This document shows positions 39,752 to 49,507 of a DNA stretch of 64,000 bases, one piece after another (positions within the stretch are counted from its first letter, which is position 1; each line of letters begins with the position of its first letter). The DNA lies in assembly GCF_900640115.1 (NCBI RefSeq), contig NZ_CAAAIW010000002.1, positions 62,001 to 126,000 on the forward strand. Direction: 5' to 3'. Under the pieces are notes generated by a model. The model was not told where the DNA came from. It saw only the letters and a program-made list of their open reading frames with translations, and ran no database searches. The stretch is from Legionella yabuuchiae. GTDB lineage: Bacteria > Pseudomonadota > Gammaproteobacteria > Legionellales > Legionellaceae. The position numbers and the translations under genes are program-made.

Positions 39752-40066
39752 GTGGCAGCAAGAAAAAGAAACACGAGTTTCGCACTTAATTTAAATGGTT
39801 TGAAGCATCAACCTTTTGATCGGTTCGTGAATTGCATTTTTAATTACATTCCAATTTTGTTGATACAGCTTAAATCAACCCAATCTTTGCGAAAATCCTT
39901 CAGAGAAGGCTTGGCTGAAGGATTCACTAAAAAGTACAACGTTCATCATTTGGTTTATTATGAAATTCATTCTGATGACTACGAAGCAATAACCAGAGAA
40001 AAACGCATCAAGAAGTGGAACCGACAATGGAAAATAAACCTTATCGAGCAAAACAACCCCCAGTAG
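39752..40066 (+). pseudogene. Degenerate GIY-YIG nuclease-like gene
   Basis: The C-terminal part of this 104-codon frame is clearly that of the small GIY-YIG/UPF0213 family: REGLAEGFTKKYNVHHLVYY, then REKRIKKWNRQWKINLIEQNNP. The N-terminal catalytic part has decayed. Where relatives have LYIGVTS, this frame reads LLIQLKS, the expected Tyr and Gly are gone, and the start (GTG 39752) precedes unrelated sequence. It is most likely a relic, located between two repeat hairpins. Confidence 0.65.
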
Positions 40067-40100
40067 CTTGATTTGGCATCGGATTATTTTAATGGATGGT

Positions 40101-40118
40101 TGCCCGCCTGCGCGGGCA
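40101..40118. repeat. REP-like hairpin
   Basis: TGCCCGC (40101-40107), CTGC loop, GCGGGCA (40112-40118), soon followed by GGTTTTTTGTCA, so it could also terminate transcription. It lies in the 350-bp gap 40067-40416. That gap additionally holds TTTTTTGTCCGGTAC at 40279-40293 (also at 11488) and no convincing gene. Confidence 0.55.
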
Positions 40119-40416
40119 TGACCGGTTTTTTGTCATGTACAGAGCAACATCCCAACAAAACAATGCATACGGCACTTGCTCCAGTTAAAATAGGCGTTTA
40201 ATATTGCTGCAAGCGCTAAGTTTATCTTTTAATTCGCTAAAAACCGGGCAAGGGCACGGGCACGTATTAGCTCAGTGGTTTTTTGTCCGGTACGAAGGCA
40301 ATTCTTAGCAAATCCCGTATGTTGATATGAACCTTTAGCCGCAAAGGTCTCTCAAAAGGAAATGTCTTTGCAATTCTCCTTAAATGAAGCGCTGACGCTT
40401 TTAAGCCGATTTTTAG

Positions 40417-40983
40417 TTATTTTGGGTTTGAGTATAGATTATCGCGAGTCCGCTTTAGCAATACATACACGGCCCCAGTACCGCCATCACGTGGCAGTGC
40501 GCTATGAAATGACAATACTTCAGGAAACTGCTTTAACCAATGATTAATGTAACTTTTAATAATCGGTACTTCACCGTGGTGTCCGCCTTTGCCATGAATG
40601 ATTAACAAACAACGATTTCCCTGAGAAGTTTGACCACTTATAAACGACCGTAGTGCTTCAGCGGCACGTTCAACGCTTTGCCCATGTAAATCCAGACGTG
40701 CCTGGAGTGGTATTTGGCCCTTTTTTAATTGTATAAATCGTTTGATTGGCAATCCTGCCTGGCGATAAGTTAATTGAGTATCGGCAAAAACAGGCTCAGA
40801 ATATTCGCTGGAAAGATAAATGGGATTTAAATCGTGTGTTGAATATTGAACTGGTTCTGGACGAGACCTCAACGGTTCTTTATACTTTACAAACTGTTTG
40901 TGTTTATTTTGCAAAGGCGTTACAGAACGCATTTCGTTCCTAAATAATGCTTTTTCCTCATCACTTAAACCATCGTTAGCCAT
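40417..40983 (-). CDS. Smr-domain endonuclease-like protein (SmrB/YfcN type)
   Basis: A 188-residue protein with a Lys/Glu-rich N-terminal half and a C-terminal Smr domain (about residues 92-180). The domain carries the DLHG motif (ARLDLHGQSVERAAEALRSF) and the catalytic LLIIHGKGGHHGEVP. SmrB-type proteins cleave mRNA at collided ribosomes; that role is known for E. coli SmrB and is inferred here. It is divergent from prmB, the same arrangement as smrB/prmB in E. coli, which supports this assignment. Confidence 0.88.
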   Translation of the reverse strand: MANDGLSDEEKALFRNEMRSVTPLQNKHKQFVKYKEPLRSRPEPVQYSTHDLNPIYLSSEYSEPVFADTQLTYRQAGLPIKRFIQLKKGQIPLQARLDLHGQSVERAAEALRSFISGQTSQGNRCLLIIHGKGGHHGEVPIIKSYINHWLKQFPEVLSFHSALPRDGGTGAVYVLLKRTRDNLYSNPK

Positions 40984-41046
40984 TTATCTAATAAAAAATA
41001 ATCATAATAGTATAATTATACACGGTGGTAACACTTAGGAGTATCC

Positions 41047-41958
41047 ATGTCTTCTCTTTTAAAGTCGACTAAAGAATTGAATTCCCTTTTGGATTTCTTA
41101 CGGTTCGGAATTTCAGAGGCGAATGCCGCAAGGTTGTACTATGGCCATGGAACAGATAATGCTTGGGATGACATACTGGCGTTGATCTTAGCTACCTTAT
41201 CGCTCCCATATGATGGGCATGAACAATTGTTGCCTGCTAAGTTAACAGAAGATGAGAAAAGGCTATTAACCGAACGCCTCAAACGACGTATCTTAGATCG
41301 CGTCCCCGTTCCATATTTGACCCAAGAGGCGAATTTTTGTGATTTAACGTTTTATGTTGATGAGCGCGTACTTATCCCTCGTTCGCCTATAGCGGAATTA
41401 ATCAAGCATCAATTTTCACCATGGATAGATGTTAACCGCGTAGATCGCATACTGGATTTGTGTACCGGGAGTGGTTGTATTGCTATCGCTTGTTGCTATG
41501 CATTCCCAGATGCCCAAGTCGATGCGGTAGATATTTCTGAGCAAGCGTTAGAAGTCGCTGAAATTAATCGAGAGCAACATGGGCTAGAAGAACAACTCAT
41601 ATTAATTCAATCGGATTGCTTCAGTAATGTTCCTAAGGAACGTTACGACATCATTGTCACCAATCCTCCTTATGTAGGCTATGAGGAGATGCAAACCTTG
41701 CCTGCCGAATATTTGCACGAGCCAAATCTAGCTTTGGAGACAGAAAATAATGGCTTAGCAATTGTTGAAAAAATTCTTCGCCAGGCCCATGATTATCTAA
41801 ATGATAAGGGAATCTTAGTGGTCGAAGTGGGGAATAGTGAAGAGGCACTAATCGAGGCTTATCCAGATGTTCCCTTTACCTGGCTCGAATTTGAATCAGG
41901 TGGACAGGGTGTTTTTTTACTGACTCGAGAACAACTGATGCAAATGGAATGGTCTTAA
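41047..41958 (+). CDS. prmB: Ribosomal protein uL3 N5-glutamine methyltransferase
   Basis: SAM-dependent methylation of a glutamine in ribosomal protein L3. The 303 residues show the HemK/PrmB fold: VDERVLIPRSPIAELI, SAM motif I in ILDLCTGSGCIAIACCYAF (near residue 138), and the catalytic NPPY loop in IIVTNPPYVGYEEM (near 206). PRSPIAE rather than PRPxTE is the usual distinction of PrmB from PrmC. It is divergent from the Smr gene and followed by aroC 21 bp later. Confidence 0.94.
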   Translation: MSSLLKSTKELNSLLDFLRFGISEANAARLYYGHGTDNAWDDILALILATLSLPYDGHEQLLPAKLTEDEKRLLTERLKRRILDRVPVPYLTQEANFCDLTFYVDERVLIPRSPIAELIKHQFSPWIDVNRVDRILDLCTGSGCIAIACCYAFPDAQVDAVDISEQALEVAEINREQHGLEEQLILIQSDCFSNVPKERYDIIVTNPPYVGYEEMQTLPAEYLHEPNLALETENNGLAIVEKILRQAHDYLNDKGILVVEVGNSEEALIEAYPDVPFTWLEFESGGQGVFLLTREQLMQMEWS

Positions 41959-41979
41959 AACTACCATAAAGAGAACTCA

Positions 41980-43038
41980 ATGAGTGGTAATACCTTCGGA
42001 ACTTTATTTACAGTAACAACCTTTGGAGAAAGCCATGGGCCGGCGATCGGTTGCGTGGTAGACGGCTGTCCTCCGGGGGTAACCTTAGCAGCAAGCGATA
42101 TTCAACCTTATTTGGATAAACGCAAACCTGGACAATCAAAGTACACCAGTCAACGGCGCGAATCGGACCAAGTTGAAATTTTATCGGGTCTTTTTGAAGG
42201 AAAAACTACAGGAACGCCAATTGCTCTTTTGATTCGCAATGAAGATCAACGCAGCCGGGATTATGAAGCCATTAAGGACACCTTTAGGCCAGGACATGCT
42301 GATTTTACCTATCATCATAAATATGGTCATCGAGATTACCGAGGAGGCGGACGTTCATCGGCTCGCGAAACGGCAGCCCGAGTTGCAGGTGGAGCAATTG
42401 CACGTATCTATTTAAAAAAGGTGTTAGGAATTGAAATTATTGGCTTTTTAGAACAACTCGGTGAACTTAAGATTGCGTTTGAGGATGAAAAAGCGGTCTA
42501 TGAAAATCCCTTCTTTTGCCCTAATTCATCACAAGTAGCTCATCTAGAAACCTACATCGATGAGCTGAGAAGGGAAGGTGATTCAGTAGGCGCTCGCGTT
42601 GGCCTAATGGCTCGAGGTGTGCCCGTTGGATTGGGCGATCCTGTGTTTGATAAACTGGATGCTATGATTGCTTATGCAATGATGTCGATAAATGCGGTAA
42701 AAGGCGTGGAGATTGGTGCTGGATTTGCAGCCGTATCGCAAAAAGGCAGTGAACATAGAGATGAGCTGGCTAGAGAAGGATTTTTAAGCAATCATGCCGG
42801 GGGTATTTTAGGGGGGATTTCTACAGGGCAAACGATACGCATTAGCATGGCCATTAAACCCACTTCCAGCATTATCATACCTGGGAAATCAGTGACCACG
42901 TCGGGTGAAGAAATTAAAGTTGTGACCAAGGGCCGCCATGATCCTTGTGTTGGATTTCGTGCCGTTCCCATTGCCGAAGCCATGTTGGCTCTGGTGTTAA
43001 TGGATCACTATTTGAGACATAAGGCCCAGAATCTATAA
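41980..43038 (+). CDS. aroC: Chorismate synthase
   Basis: Last step of the shikimate pathway: converts EPSP to chorismate using reduced FMN. The 352-residue protein carries all three family signatures: [20 protein letters not shown] at the N-terminus, then [20 protein letters not shown] near residue 125, and [17 protein letters not shown] near 325. It lies directly after prmB, an arrangement also found in E. coli, where aroC follows prmB. Confidence 0.98.
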   Translation: MSGNTFGTLFTVTTFGESHGPAIGCVVDGCPPGVTLAASDIQPYLDKRKPGQSKYTSQRRESDQVEILSGLFEGKTTGTPIALLIRNEDQRSRDYEAIKDTFRPGHADFTYHHKYGHRDYRGGGRSSARETAARVAGGAIARIYLKKVLGIEIIGFLEQLGELKIAFEDEKAVYENPFFCPNSSQVAHLETYIDELRREGDSVGARVGLMARGVPVGLGDPVFDKLDAMIAYAMMSINAVKGVEIGAGFAAVSQKGSEHRDELAREGFLSNHAGGILGGISTGQTIRISMAIKPTSSIIIPGKSVTTSGEEIKVVTKGRHDPCVGFRAVPIAEAMLALVLMDHYLRHKAQNL

Positions 43039-43077
43039 ACAGTACAAATTTTGTAATTATTTTTTTAAGAGGAAATT

Positions 43078-44103
43078 ATGAGTAGAACACTAAACGTTGC
43101 CATCGTCGGTGCCACAGGGGCAGTTGGTGAGACTATGTTAAAAGTATTGGAAGAGCGGCAATTTCCGGTGGATCACCTTTATCCCTTGGCCAGTGCTCGT
43201 TCAGCGGGAAAAACCGTTGAGTTTAATGGTGAAACTTATGACGTAGAAGACCTAGCCAAGTTCGATTTTTCTGACGCAGACATCGCCTTATTTTCTGCTG
43301 GTGGTGCCGTTTCAGCCGAGTATGCGCCGATTGCTGCAGCAGCGGGATGTGTCGTGATTGATAATACCTCTTGTTTTCGTTATGAAGACGATATCCCTCT
43401 CGTGGTTCCCGAGGTAAATGCCCATCGAATTGTTGATTATAAAAATCGCGGCATTATCGCTAATCCAAATTGCTCCACCATTCAAATGGTGGTCGCTTTA
43501 AAGCCACTCTATGACAAAGTAGGCATTGTACGAATCAATGTGGCTACTTATCAGGCCGTTTCAGGGACAGGTAAAAAAGCCATCGAAGAGCTAGTCTCTC
43601 AAATGGGAGAGTTACTCAATGGTAGGCCGATTAAAAAACCAACTGTATACAAGCAACAGATTGCTTTTAATGTTCTGCCCCATATTGATGAATTCCAAGA
43701 GAACGGATATACCCGCGAAGAAATGAAAATGGTATGGGAAACTCGTAAAATTTTCGAAGATAACGAAATTATGGTGAATCCTACTACCGTTAGAGTGCCT
43801 GTGTTGTATGGACATTCTGAAGCCATACACCTCGAGTTAAAATCGCCTCTTAGTGCTAAAGAGGCCAAAGCAATATTATCTAAAGCGCCTGGCGTAGTGG
43901 TCGTCGATAATATTGCAAAACAACAATACCCTACACCCATAACGAGTGCCGTTGAACATGATGATGTATTTGTGGGCCGTATTCGCGAAGACATTTCTCA
44001 CCCTTGTGGTCTAAATCTTTGGGTCGTGGCCGATAATGTTAGAAAGGGTGCCGCTACTAATGCTGTACAGATCGCTGAAATTCTGCAACGCGAGTATTTA
44101 TGA
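43078..44103 (+). CDS. asd: Aspartate-semialdehyde dehydrogenase
   Basis: Reduces aspartyl phosphate to the semialdehyde for lysine/DAP, threonine and methionine synthesis. The 341 residues begin with the NADP-binding LNVAIVGATGAVGETMLKVL. The catalytic Cys is in ANPNCSTIQMVVAL (near residue 131), and the active-site His region RVPVLYGHSEAIHLEL lies near 240. AGAGG...GAVGETM marks it as the type shared with Pseudomonas Usg/Asd and Gram-positive bacteria. The effector gene ankH follows after one small gene. Confidence 0.96.
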   Translation: MSRTLNVAIVGATGAVGETMLKVLEERQFPVDHLYPLASARSAGKTVEFNGETYDVEDLAKFDFSDADIALFSAGGAVSAEYAPIAAAAGCVVIDNTSCFRYEDDIPLVVPEVNAHRIVDYKNRGIIANPNCSTIQMVVALKPLYDKVGIVRINVATYQAVSGTGKKAIEELVSQMGELLNGRPIKKPTVYKQQIAFNVLPHIDEFQENGYTREEMKMVWETRKIFEDNEIMVNPTTVRVPVLYGHSEAIHLELKSPLSAKEAKAILSKAPGVVVVDNIAKQQYPTPITSAVEHDDVFVGRIREDISHPCGLNLWVVADNVRKGAATNAVQIAEILQREYL

Positions 44104-44118
44104 TTTATAATAGGAAAT

Positions 44119-44610
44119 ATGAGTAAACGTAAATCAATCTCTTCATTCAAGCGTATTTTGACGGAACGTAAGCCCCAAAGAAGCGCGAACGGTGAAGCCA
44201 TCAGTAAACCTGAATATTCTGGTCAAGGCCGTCGCTCTGGCGGCAAAGAAAAGCCAGAAGGGCGAGATACGTCCTATTTGGTGGATGAAACTCGTGACAT
44301 GGAACGATCACGGCGAATTCTTGAGCAGCAAGGACACCGCCGTCATGCGCGTGTTAATGCTCGCGAACATGCGGAGCGCCATCATGATAATGCCCCAGAA
44401 GGCGAGTTGCAAAACAATATTTTGCAAAATCCTTGGCTTGATAGCCAACGGTTTGATGGCGTTGATCCTAATTTAAATCCAGAACCTCCTTTAAATACCG
44501 AAGCTCGTCGAGAATTTGATAACCAACGTCGTGAGCAGGAATTGGAAAAGCAATTGCGCTTAGGTCACATGCCTAAAATGGGGAGCGCGCCAAAACCACA
44601 GGGTCCCTAA
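44119..44610 (+). CDS. Hypothetical small charged protein upstream of ankH
   Basis: A 163-residue, highly hydrophilic protein with no membrane segment or signal peptide. The first 50 residues are Lys/Arg/Ser/Gly-rich (SKRKSISSFKRILTERKPQR), the middle is an Arg/Glu/His-rich helix (DMERSRRILEQQGHRRHARV), and the end is Pro-rich (MGSAPKPQGP). I recognise no domain; much of it is probably disordered. It starts 15 bp after asd, and its stop abuts the ankH ATG with no gap (TAA-ATG), so the two are probably translated together. Whether it assists AnkH is unknown. Confidence 0.75.
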   Translation: MSKRKSISSFKRILTERKPQRSANGEAISKPEYSGQGRRSGGKEKPEGRDTSYLVDETRDMERSRRILEQQGHRRHARVNAREHAERHHDNAPEGELQNNILQNPWLDSQRFDGVDPNLNPEPPLNTEARREFDNQRREQELEKQLRLGHMPKMGSAPKPQGP

Positions 44611-46035
44611 ATGACGATTGCAAACGATATTATCAGTTGCCGCGTTCCTGATTTTGATCATTATCTACGTGAGGGTGAGTCGCTCGATGACATTGATGAA
44701 TATGGGTTTACACCGTTAATCGAAGCGGCAATTACTCGCCAGGCCAATATTGCTGAACAGTTAATTGCCCGAGGCGTTAATATCAATAAACCTGATGTTA
44801 CAGGTCGAACAGCATTGCATTGGGCCGTTGATAATCATGACGAAAAAATGACGCTGCTGTTATTAAAACATGGGGCAAATCCTAATGCCTATACTAACTC
44901 AGGGTTGCCGGTATTAGTCTATCCTATTCTTCGAGGTCAAAATCATTTAAAGCATCTACTTTATCAGTACCATGCGAAACTGGATTTTGCTTTGGACTTC
45001 ATTTTGGCAAAATTGATAGGACATCGCTTTGAATTACAGGGTGATGTGGATATTGTAAATGGCGAGGGAGAGTTTGTTGAGCTTGATTATGAGGGATTTA
45101 TTCTTGAATTTACCGTGGCTGTGATCCATGATTCTCTTCACCGCTTCACCAGTAGTTTTTCAACCAAACACTTACGCCAGCATTTTGATCATCTGTATGA
45201 GGTTATGGATGCTTTCGCTGTCGCGGATGAGTTATTAACACTTCAACATCATGTGAACTTGTCACAAGAGGATATGACGAAGTTAGGAGAATTAATACAA
45301 TCTCCTTTCTTAATCTTGCCCGCGGCAAGCCGTGGTCATGCGATGAGTTTTATAAAATATAAGCATTGGTGGGCTAAAATTGACCGAGGTGAAAACAGCT
45401 TAAAAGAAGGAAGCGTCAATATTTATAAAATGACAAAGCCGCAAGAATTTACGATTCATTTTATTAGAGAATTTCTTTATAAAAAACAAAGTCGCGGCTA
45501 TTTTCATCAAGTCATAAACCATCAGCTCGGCTTAATGCCGGTATTACAATTTCCAATGAGTTCGCAAATTTCTGGAAACTGTTCATGGGCAAATATCCAG
45601 GCTGTGGTTCCTGTTGCCTATTTTTTATTACAAGCCGAAGAATCTGGTGAAACAGGTAATTTCATGGATGCAAACATTATTTACGAATCCTGGGTGGAAT
45701 GGGATAAAGATCGAGCGCTAGACGAATGCATTCAGCGTTTTTATTTTTCCGATCCAGTACGTAAAGCAAGCTTAGCTGCAATGCTTGGAGCGGTTCTGTT
45801 TCAAGCTTGCGATTATGCGAAGGCTAAAGATCTGGAGCGCGCCGAGAAAATTCTGACCATTCTCACTTTACCAGAATATCAGTATATCTTAGACAGTTAT
45901 CTCGATATCTACTGTGTAAAACGATTAACACGTCGAGGCAATAATCTGCTGAAGTTGCTGGATGATTGCGGAATTAATCCTAAAATCGGCGTAACGCCAA
46001 TCGCCACCGGCCTAAAGTCTCGGGAAGAACGATAA
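44611..46035 (+). CDS. ankH: Ankyrin-repeat Dot/Icm effector AnkH (LegA3) homologue
   Basis: 474 residues with ankyrin repeats at about 30-62 (YGFTPLIEAAITRQANIAEQ), 64-95 (GRTALHWAVDNHDEKMTLLL) and a weaker third at 97-125. A C-terminal domain contains RGHAMSFIKY (His243) and SSQISGNCSWANIQ (Cys324), the look of a papain-like cysteine-protease site. This layout and the asd neighbour match AnkH/LegA3, one of the few effectors conserved across Legionella; from published work it binds host LARP7 of the 7SK snRNP. That the encoded protein is translocated is inferred from homology. The positively charged tail GLKSREER is unlike an E-block. Confidence 0.88.
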   Translation: MTIANDIISCRVPDFDHYLREGESLDDIDEYGFTPLIEAAITRQANIAEQLIARGVNINKPDVTGRTALHWAVDNHDEKMTLLLLKHGANPNAYTNSGLPVLVYPILRGQNHLKHLLYQYHAKLDFALDFILAKLIGHRFELQGDVDIVNGEGEFVELDYEGFILEFTVAVIHDSLHRFTSSFSTKHLRQHFDHLYEVMDAFAVADELLTLQHHVNLSQEDMTKLGELIQSPFLILPAASRGHAMSFIKYKHWWAKIDRGENSLKEGSVNIYKMTKPQEFTIHFIREFLYKKQSRGYFHQVINHQLGLMPVLQFPMSSQISGNCSWANIQAVVPVAYFLLQAEESGETGNFMDANIIYESWVEWDKDRALDECIQRFYFSDPVRKASLAAMLGAVLFQACDYAKAKDLERAEKILTILTLPEYQYILDSYLDIYCVKRLTRRGNNLLKLLDDCGINPKIGVTPIATGLKSREER

Positions 46036-46048
46036 AATTTTAAATCAT

Positions 46049-47269
46049 TCAAGTTAAATCGCTGCAATCCATCAAAGTCGCTCTTGGAAGCAAGCGATCT
46101 TTAAACATAATAAACAAGAACAAGCCGGTTATGCTAAAGAGGATAGCAGGTAAGCCCAACGGCAGGGTGCTTGCCACATTATCGTTGATCACAATCATTC
46201 CTATAATCGATGCAAAGGTAAATCGTAATGTTCCCCCAAGTGCTGCTGCAGTGCCTGTATGCTCCCCAAATGGCCACATAGATCCGCCCTGGCCGGATCC
46301 CATGCTAAACGTACCGCCTATGCCAATCAGCAACATCGGATAAATAAATCCTTCCAGTGTAAGGCCTGAGGAAATTGACCAAATCGCCATCCATAATCCA
46401 CCGATTAAGGTAATGATAAAGCCCACCAAGCACGTCAAGTAAATTCCAACGCGTTCAACAATCTGACTGCATAACACACTACCGATAAAAAATGAAACGC
46501 CCATATAGAAAAAATAAAATCCATACTGGGCTTCAGGGATATGTAAATCCCGAATGATTAGGTAAGGCGATAAAGCACAGAATAAATAGAGATAAGCGAG
46601 GCCAAAGCACGTTGCCAAATTATAAATAGCAAAGGTTGGATTCATAAAAATGCGCTGGTATTGGCGCATTGTATTCGGCAAAGAAAAAGAAACGCGGCTT
46701 ACCCTGGGTAATGTTTCTTTTAAGAAAAATTTTAACGCGATGAAGGAGAACAAAGAAATCAGAAGTAAGCTTAAAAATATTGAGCGCCAGCCTAAATAAA
46801 TATCAAGATAACTGCCAATAAACGGCGCAAACATTGGAGAAAATGAGATGATCCCGTTTAAATAGCTATACACTTTCGCACTTTCATCGCCTTTAAAACA
46901 ATCCCGAACGATCGTAAAGCCAAGCACCAACATCCCGCAACTACCAATGGCTTGCACAATTCTTCCCAAAATTAATGAACCAGGACCATTTGCAGCAGCG
47001 CAGAGAATACAACCAAAGGAAAACAATAAAGCGGCAAGGTAAGCCACTTTCTTGCGGCCAATGCTGTCAGATAAAGGTCCAACGATTAATTGCATCAAGC
47101 CCGCCGTGAGCATAAACAAGCTTAAGGTCAAAAGCATAATGTTATCCGAGACCTTAAATAACTCTGTTAAGAGTGGAATAGCTGGCACGTAGACATCCAT
47201 GGCTAAGGCTAGGGCGAGTACAAAGGGTGCCAGGGTGATGGTGAGGTTGATAGGTGAATAATGATGCAT
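46049..47269 (-). CDS. MFS transporter, Bcr/CflA-like drug efflux family
   Basis: A 406-residue, 12-segment inner-membrane transporter. The loop between segments 2 and 3 has the MFS motif A region GPLSDSIGRKKVAYLAALLF; the first segment carries the acidic MDVYVPAIPLL typical of the Bcr/CflA (DHA1) group, and RIVQAIGSCGMLV is the segment-4 motif. Export of drugs or metabolites by proton antiport is expected from the family; the substrate is unknown. It converges with ankH, 13 bp between stops. Confidence 0.85.
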   Translation of the reverse strand: MHHYSPINLTITLAPFVLALALAMDVYVPAIPLLTELFKVSDNIMLLTLSLFMLTAGLMQLIVGPLSDSIGRKKVAYLAALLFSFGCILCAAANGPGSLILGRIVQAIGSCGMLVLGFTIVRDCFKGDESAKVYSYLNGIISFSPMFAPFIGSYLDIYLGWRSIFLSLLLISLFSFIALKFFLKETLPRVSRVSFSLPNTMRQYQRIFMNPTFAIYNLATCFGLAYLYLFCALSPYLIIRDLHIPEAQYGFYFFYMGVSFFIGSVLCSQIVERVGIYLTCLVGFIITLIGGLWMAIWSISSGLTLEGFIYPMLLIGIGGTFSMGSGQGGSMWPFGEHTGTAAALGGTLRFTFASIIGMIVINDNVASTLPLGLPAILFSITGLFLFIMFKDRLLPRATLMDCSDLT

Positions 47270-47416
47270 AATTCGAATTCGTTGCAGCCTTTAGGTTCGT
47301 TGAGCGTTTAAGAGGTATGTTCCTTGACGAGACTTAAGCTTAAATCGCCTATTTCAATATCGTGTATCTTCGTATACAGAGAGACTATGGTCAAGCCTAG
47401 GATGGCAGCCGAATTT

Positions 47417-47496
47417 GTAGCCCGAAGGAGTAATCCTGGAAGTCATGGTAAGACTGAAATCCTGGGTTACGGCTATCGCCTTCACCCAGGCTACCA
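47417..47496. repeat. GTAGCCCG repeat copy between MFS and rne
   Basis: GTAGCCCG at 47418 opens the element, and CCTGGGT (47461-47467) pairs with ACCCAGG (47484-47490), closing with CTACC. The interior GTTACGGCTATCGCCTTC resembles the loop of the repeat after greA (39654-39690). It lies in the 273-bp gap between MFS and rne. A REP-like element is the simplest reading. Confidence 0.55.
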
Positions 47497-47542
47497 CTAG
47501 CTCGTAATGATGTCGCTTAAGTAGAGCGGCATCCATTAGCTG

Positions 47543-49507
47543 TTATTCACCAGACTCTTTGTTGCTCTGAGTTTTTTTTTTTGTACTATCGGCTTTAAGA
47601 GGAACTACGCGACCGCCGGGCTTATTGGACTGTGTATGCTGTTGTCCAGCATTGCCTTTGTTGCGGTGCCCACCGCTTGGCTGGCTTCGCTTTGAGCCTT
47701 GGGCTTGGCCGTTTTGTCGTCTTCGTCGCTGTTGTTGCCCGCCTTGGGTGCGTCTCTGAGGAGCAGGACGGGGGCTAGCAGCGGTATTATTGCGCTGATG
47801 AGGGTAAGATTTTTGCTCTGATGGCTCGGCAATCATTTCATCAGCATTAGAAAATAAGTAATTCCAGAGACGTTGTAAGATGCTAGACTCTTTCTGCTTA
47901 GATGGGTTTAGTCCTGTGTAAGGCTTAACCACGGGCTCAACTAGACTTTGGGTTGACTCATCCGCTCGGATTATTTCAACTTCTGGTTTTTGAATCAGGG
48001 AGTAGCTAGGTTTTCTATGTTTACCAACATTATCTTCTTTCAATCGATTAATACTGTATTGGGGTGATTGAAGGTGCAGGTTTGAGATAAGGACAACATT
48101 AACGCCATGTCGCTTTTCAATATTAAGAATAAAATCACGTTTTTCATTAATTAAATAGGTTGCCATATCAGGAGGCAGTTGCACTTGAATTTCAGCCGTT
48201 TTTTCTTTTAAGGCTTCTTCTTCAATTAATCGAATAATCGATAACCCGTGCGATTGAATGTTGCGAACTGTTCCACGACCTTCACAGCGTGGGCAAATTT
48301 CTTGTGCGGTTTCGCCAAGGGATAAACGTAAGCGTTGACGAGACATTTCTAAAAGACCAAAGCGGGAAATGCGCCCCACTTGAATACGGGCTCGGTCAGC
48401 TTTTAGTGCTTCTTGCAGTCGTTTTTCAACTTCACGCTGATGCTTTGAAGAGCTCATGTCGATAAAATCGATGACTACAAGCCCCCCAAGATCTCTTAAA
48501 CGAAGCTGACGAGCGATTTCATCGGCTGCTTCAAGATTTGTGTTTAAAGCGGTTGTTTCAATATCCGATCCGCTCGTCGCTTTAGCTGAGTTAATATCAA
48601 TAGATACTAGAGCTTCGGTTCGATCAATAACTAAAGCGCCCCCAGAAGGCAATAGCACTTCACGCTGATAAGCGGTTTCAATTTGACTTTCGATTTGATA
48701 GAAATTGAATAAAGGGATAGTGCTTTTATAGAGCTTAAGGTTATGAATAAAATCGGGTTTGACTTGTTCGATGTATTGTTTTGCCTTAACAAACGATATT
48801 TGATCATCAATAATAATTTCACTAATGGACTTGCGTAAGTTATCGCGGATGGATCGAATGATGACATCGCCTTCCTGATGAATCAGACAAGGAGCCAGTT
48901 GTGTTTGATAAGCATATTGTATGGCTTGCCATTGATTTCTCAACATATCTAGATCAGCTTGAAGTTCTTCATGACATTTGCCAACACCAGCAGTGCGAAT
49001 AATAACGCCCATACTCTCATCAATGTCTAATGCATTTAATGTTTCTTTGAGTTCGTTGCGATCATCGCCTTCAATCCGGCGTGAAATTCCCCCTGAGCGC
49101 GGGCTATTGGGCATAAGCACCAAATAGCAGCCGGCTAGCGTGATATAGGTGGTTAAAGCAGCACCTTTATTACCACGTTCTTCTTTATCCACCTGAATGA
49201 GTAATTCTTGGCCTTCACGAATGAGGGAAGTAATCGGTGGACGTTCGTCACCAAATTGATCGGGATGTTTTGAAAGGTATTCAGGAGCGATTTCTTTCAA
49301 CGGCAGGAATCCCTGTCTTTTTGACCCGTATTCCACAAATACGGCATCAAGACTTGGTTCGCGTCGGGTGACAACAGCTTTATAGATGTTTCCTTTTTTC
49401 TTCGCTTCAGAAGGACATTCAATATCTAAATCAAATAATACATTGTCTTTAACCAGAGCAACGCGCACTTCTTCCGACTGCGTTGCATTAATTAACATTT
49501 TTTCCAT
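47543..49507 (-). CDS. rne: Ribonuclease E
   Basis: Essential endoribonuclease and degradosome scaffold. ATG 49507 gives a product beginning [20 protein letters not shown], aligned with known starts (the frame reaches four codons further up). Domains: S1 RNA-binding (about residues 35-120), RNase H-like/5' sensor regions, the DNase I-like catalytic part ([13 protein letters not shown] and VVIDFIDM with the metal-binding Asp residues), and the zinc-link CPRCEGRGT near 403. The C-terminal 150 residues are basic and low-complexity (Gln/Arg/Gly-rich). At 654 residues the scaffold half is much shorter than in E. coli. It is divergent from rluC. Confidence 0.94.
   Translation of the reverse strand: MEKMLINATQSEEVRVALVKDNVLFDLDIECPSEAKKKGNIYKAVVTRREPSLDAVFVEYGSKRQGFLPLKEIAPEYLSKHPDQFGDERPPITSLIREGQELLIQVDKEERGNKGAALTTYITLAGCYLVLMPNSPRSGGISRRIEGDDRNELKETLNALDIDESMGVIIRTAGVGKCHEELQADLDMLRNQWQAIQYAYQTQLAPCLIHQEGDVIIRSIRDNLRKSISEIIIDDQISFVKAKQYIEQVKPDFIHNLKLYKSTIPLFNFYQIESQIETAYQREVLLPSGGALVIDRTEALVSIDINSAKATSGSDIETTALNTNLEAADEIARQLRLRDLGGLVVIDFIDMSSSKHQREVEKRLQEALKADRARIQVGRISRFGLLEMSRQRLRLSLGETAQEICPRCEGRGTVRNIQSHGLSIIRLIEEEALKEKTAEIQVQLPPDMATYLINEKRDFILNIEKRHGVNVVLISNLHLQSPQYSINRLKEDNVGKHRKPSYSLIQKPEVEIIRADESTQSLVEPVVKPYTGLNPSKQKESSILQRLWNYLFSNADEMIAEPSEQKSYPHQRNNTAASPRPAPQRRTQGGQQQRRRRQNGQAQGSKRSQPSGGHRNKGNAGQQHTQSNKPGGRVVPLKADSTKKKTQSNKESGE

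Noticed and set aside
40362..40547. Plus-strand 61-codon frame over the end of the Smr gene
   Set aside because: It overlaps the conserved Smr coding sequence on the other strand and has no recognisable protein features.
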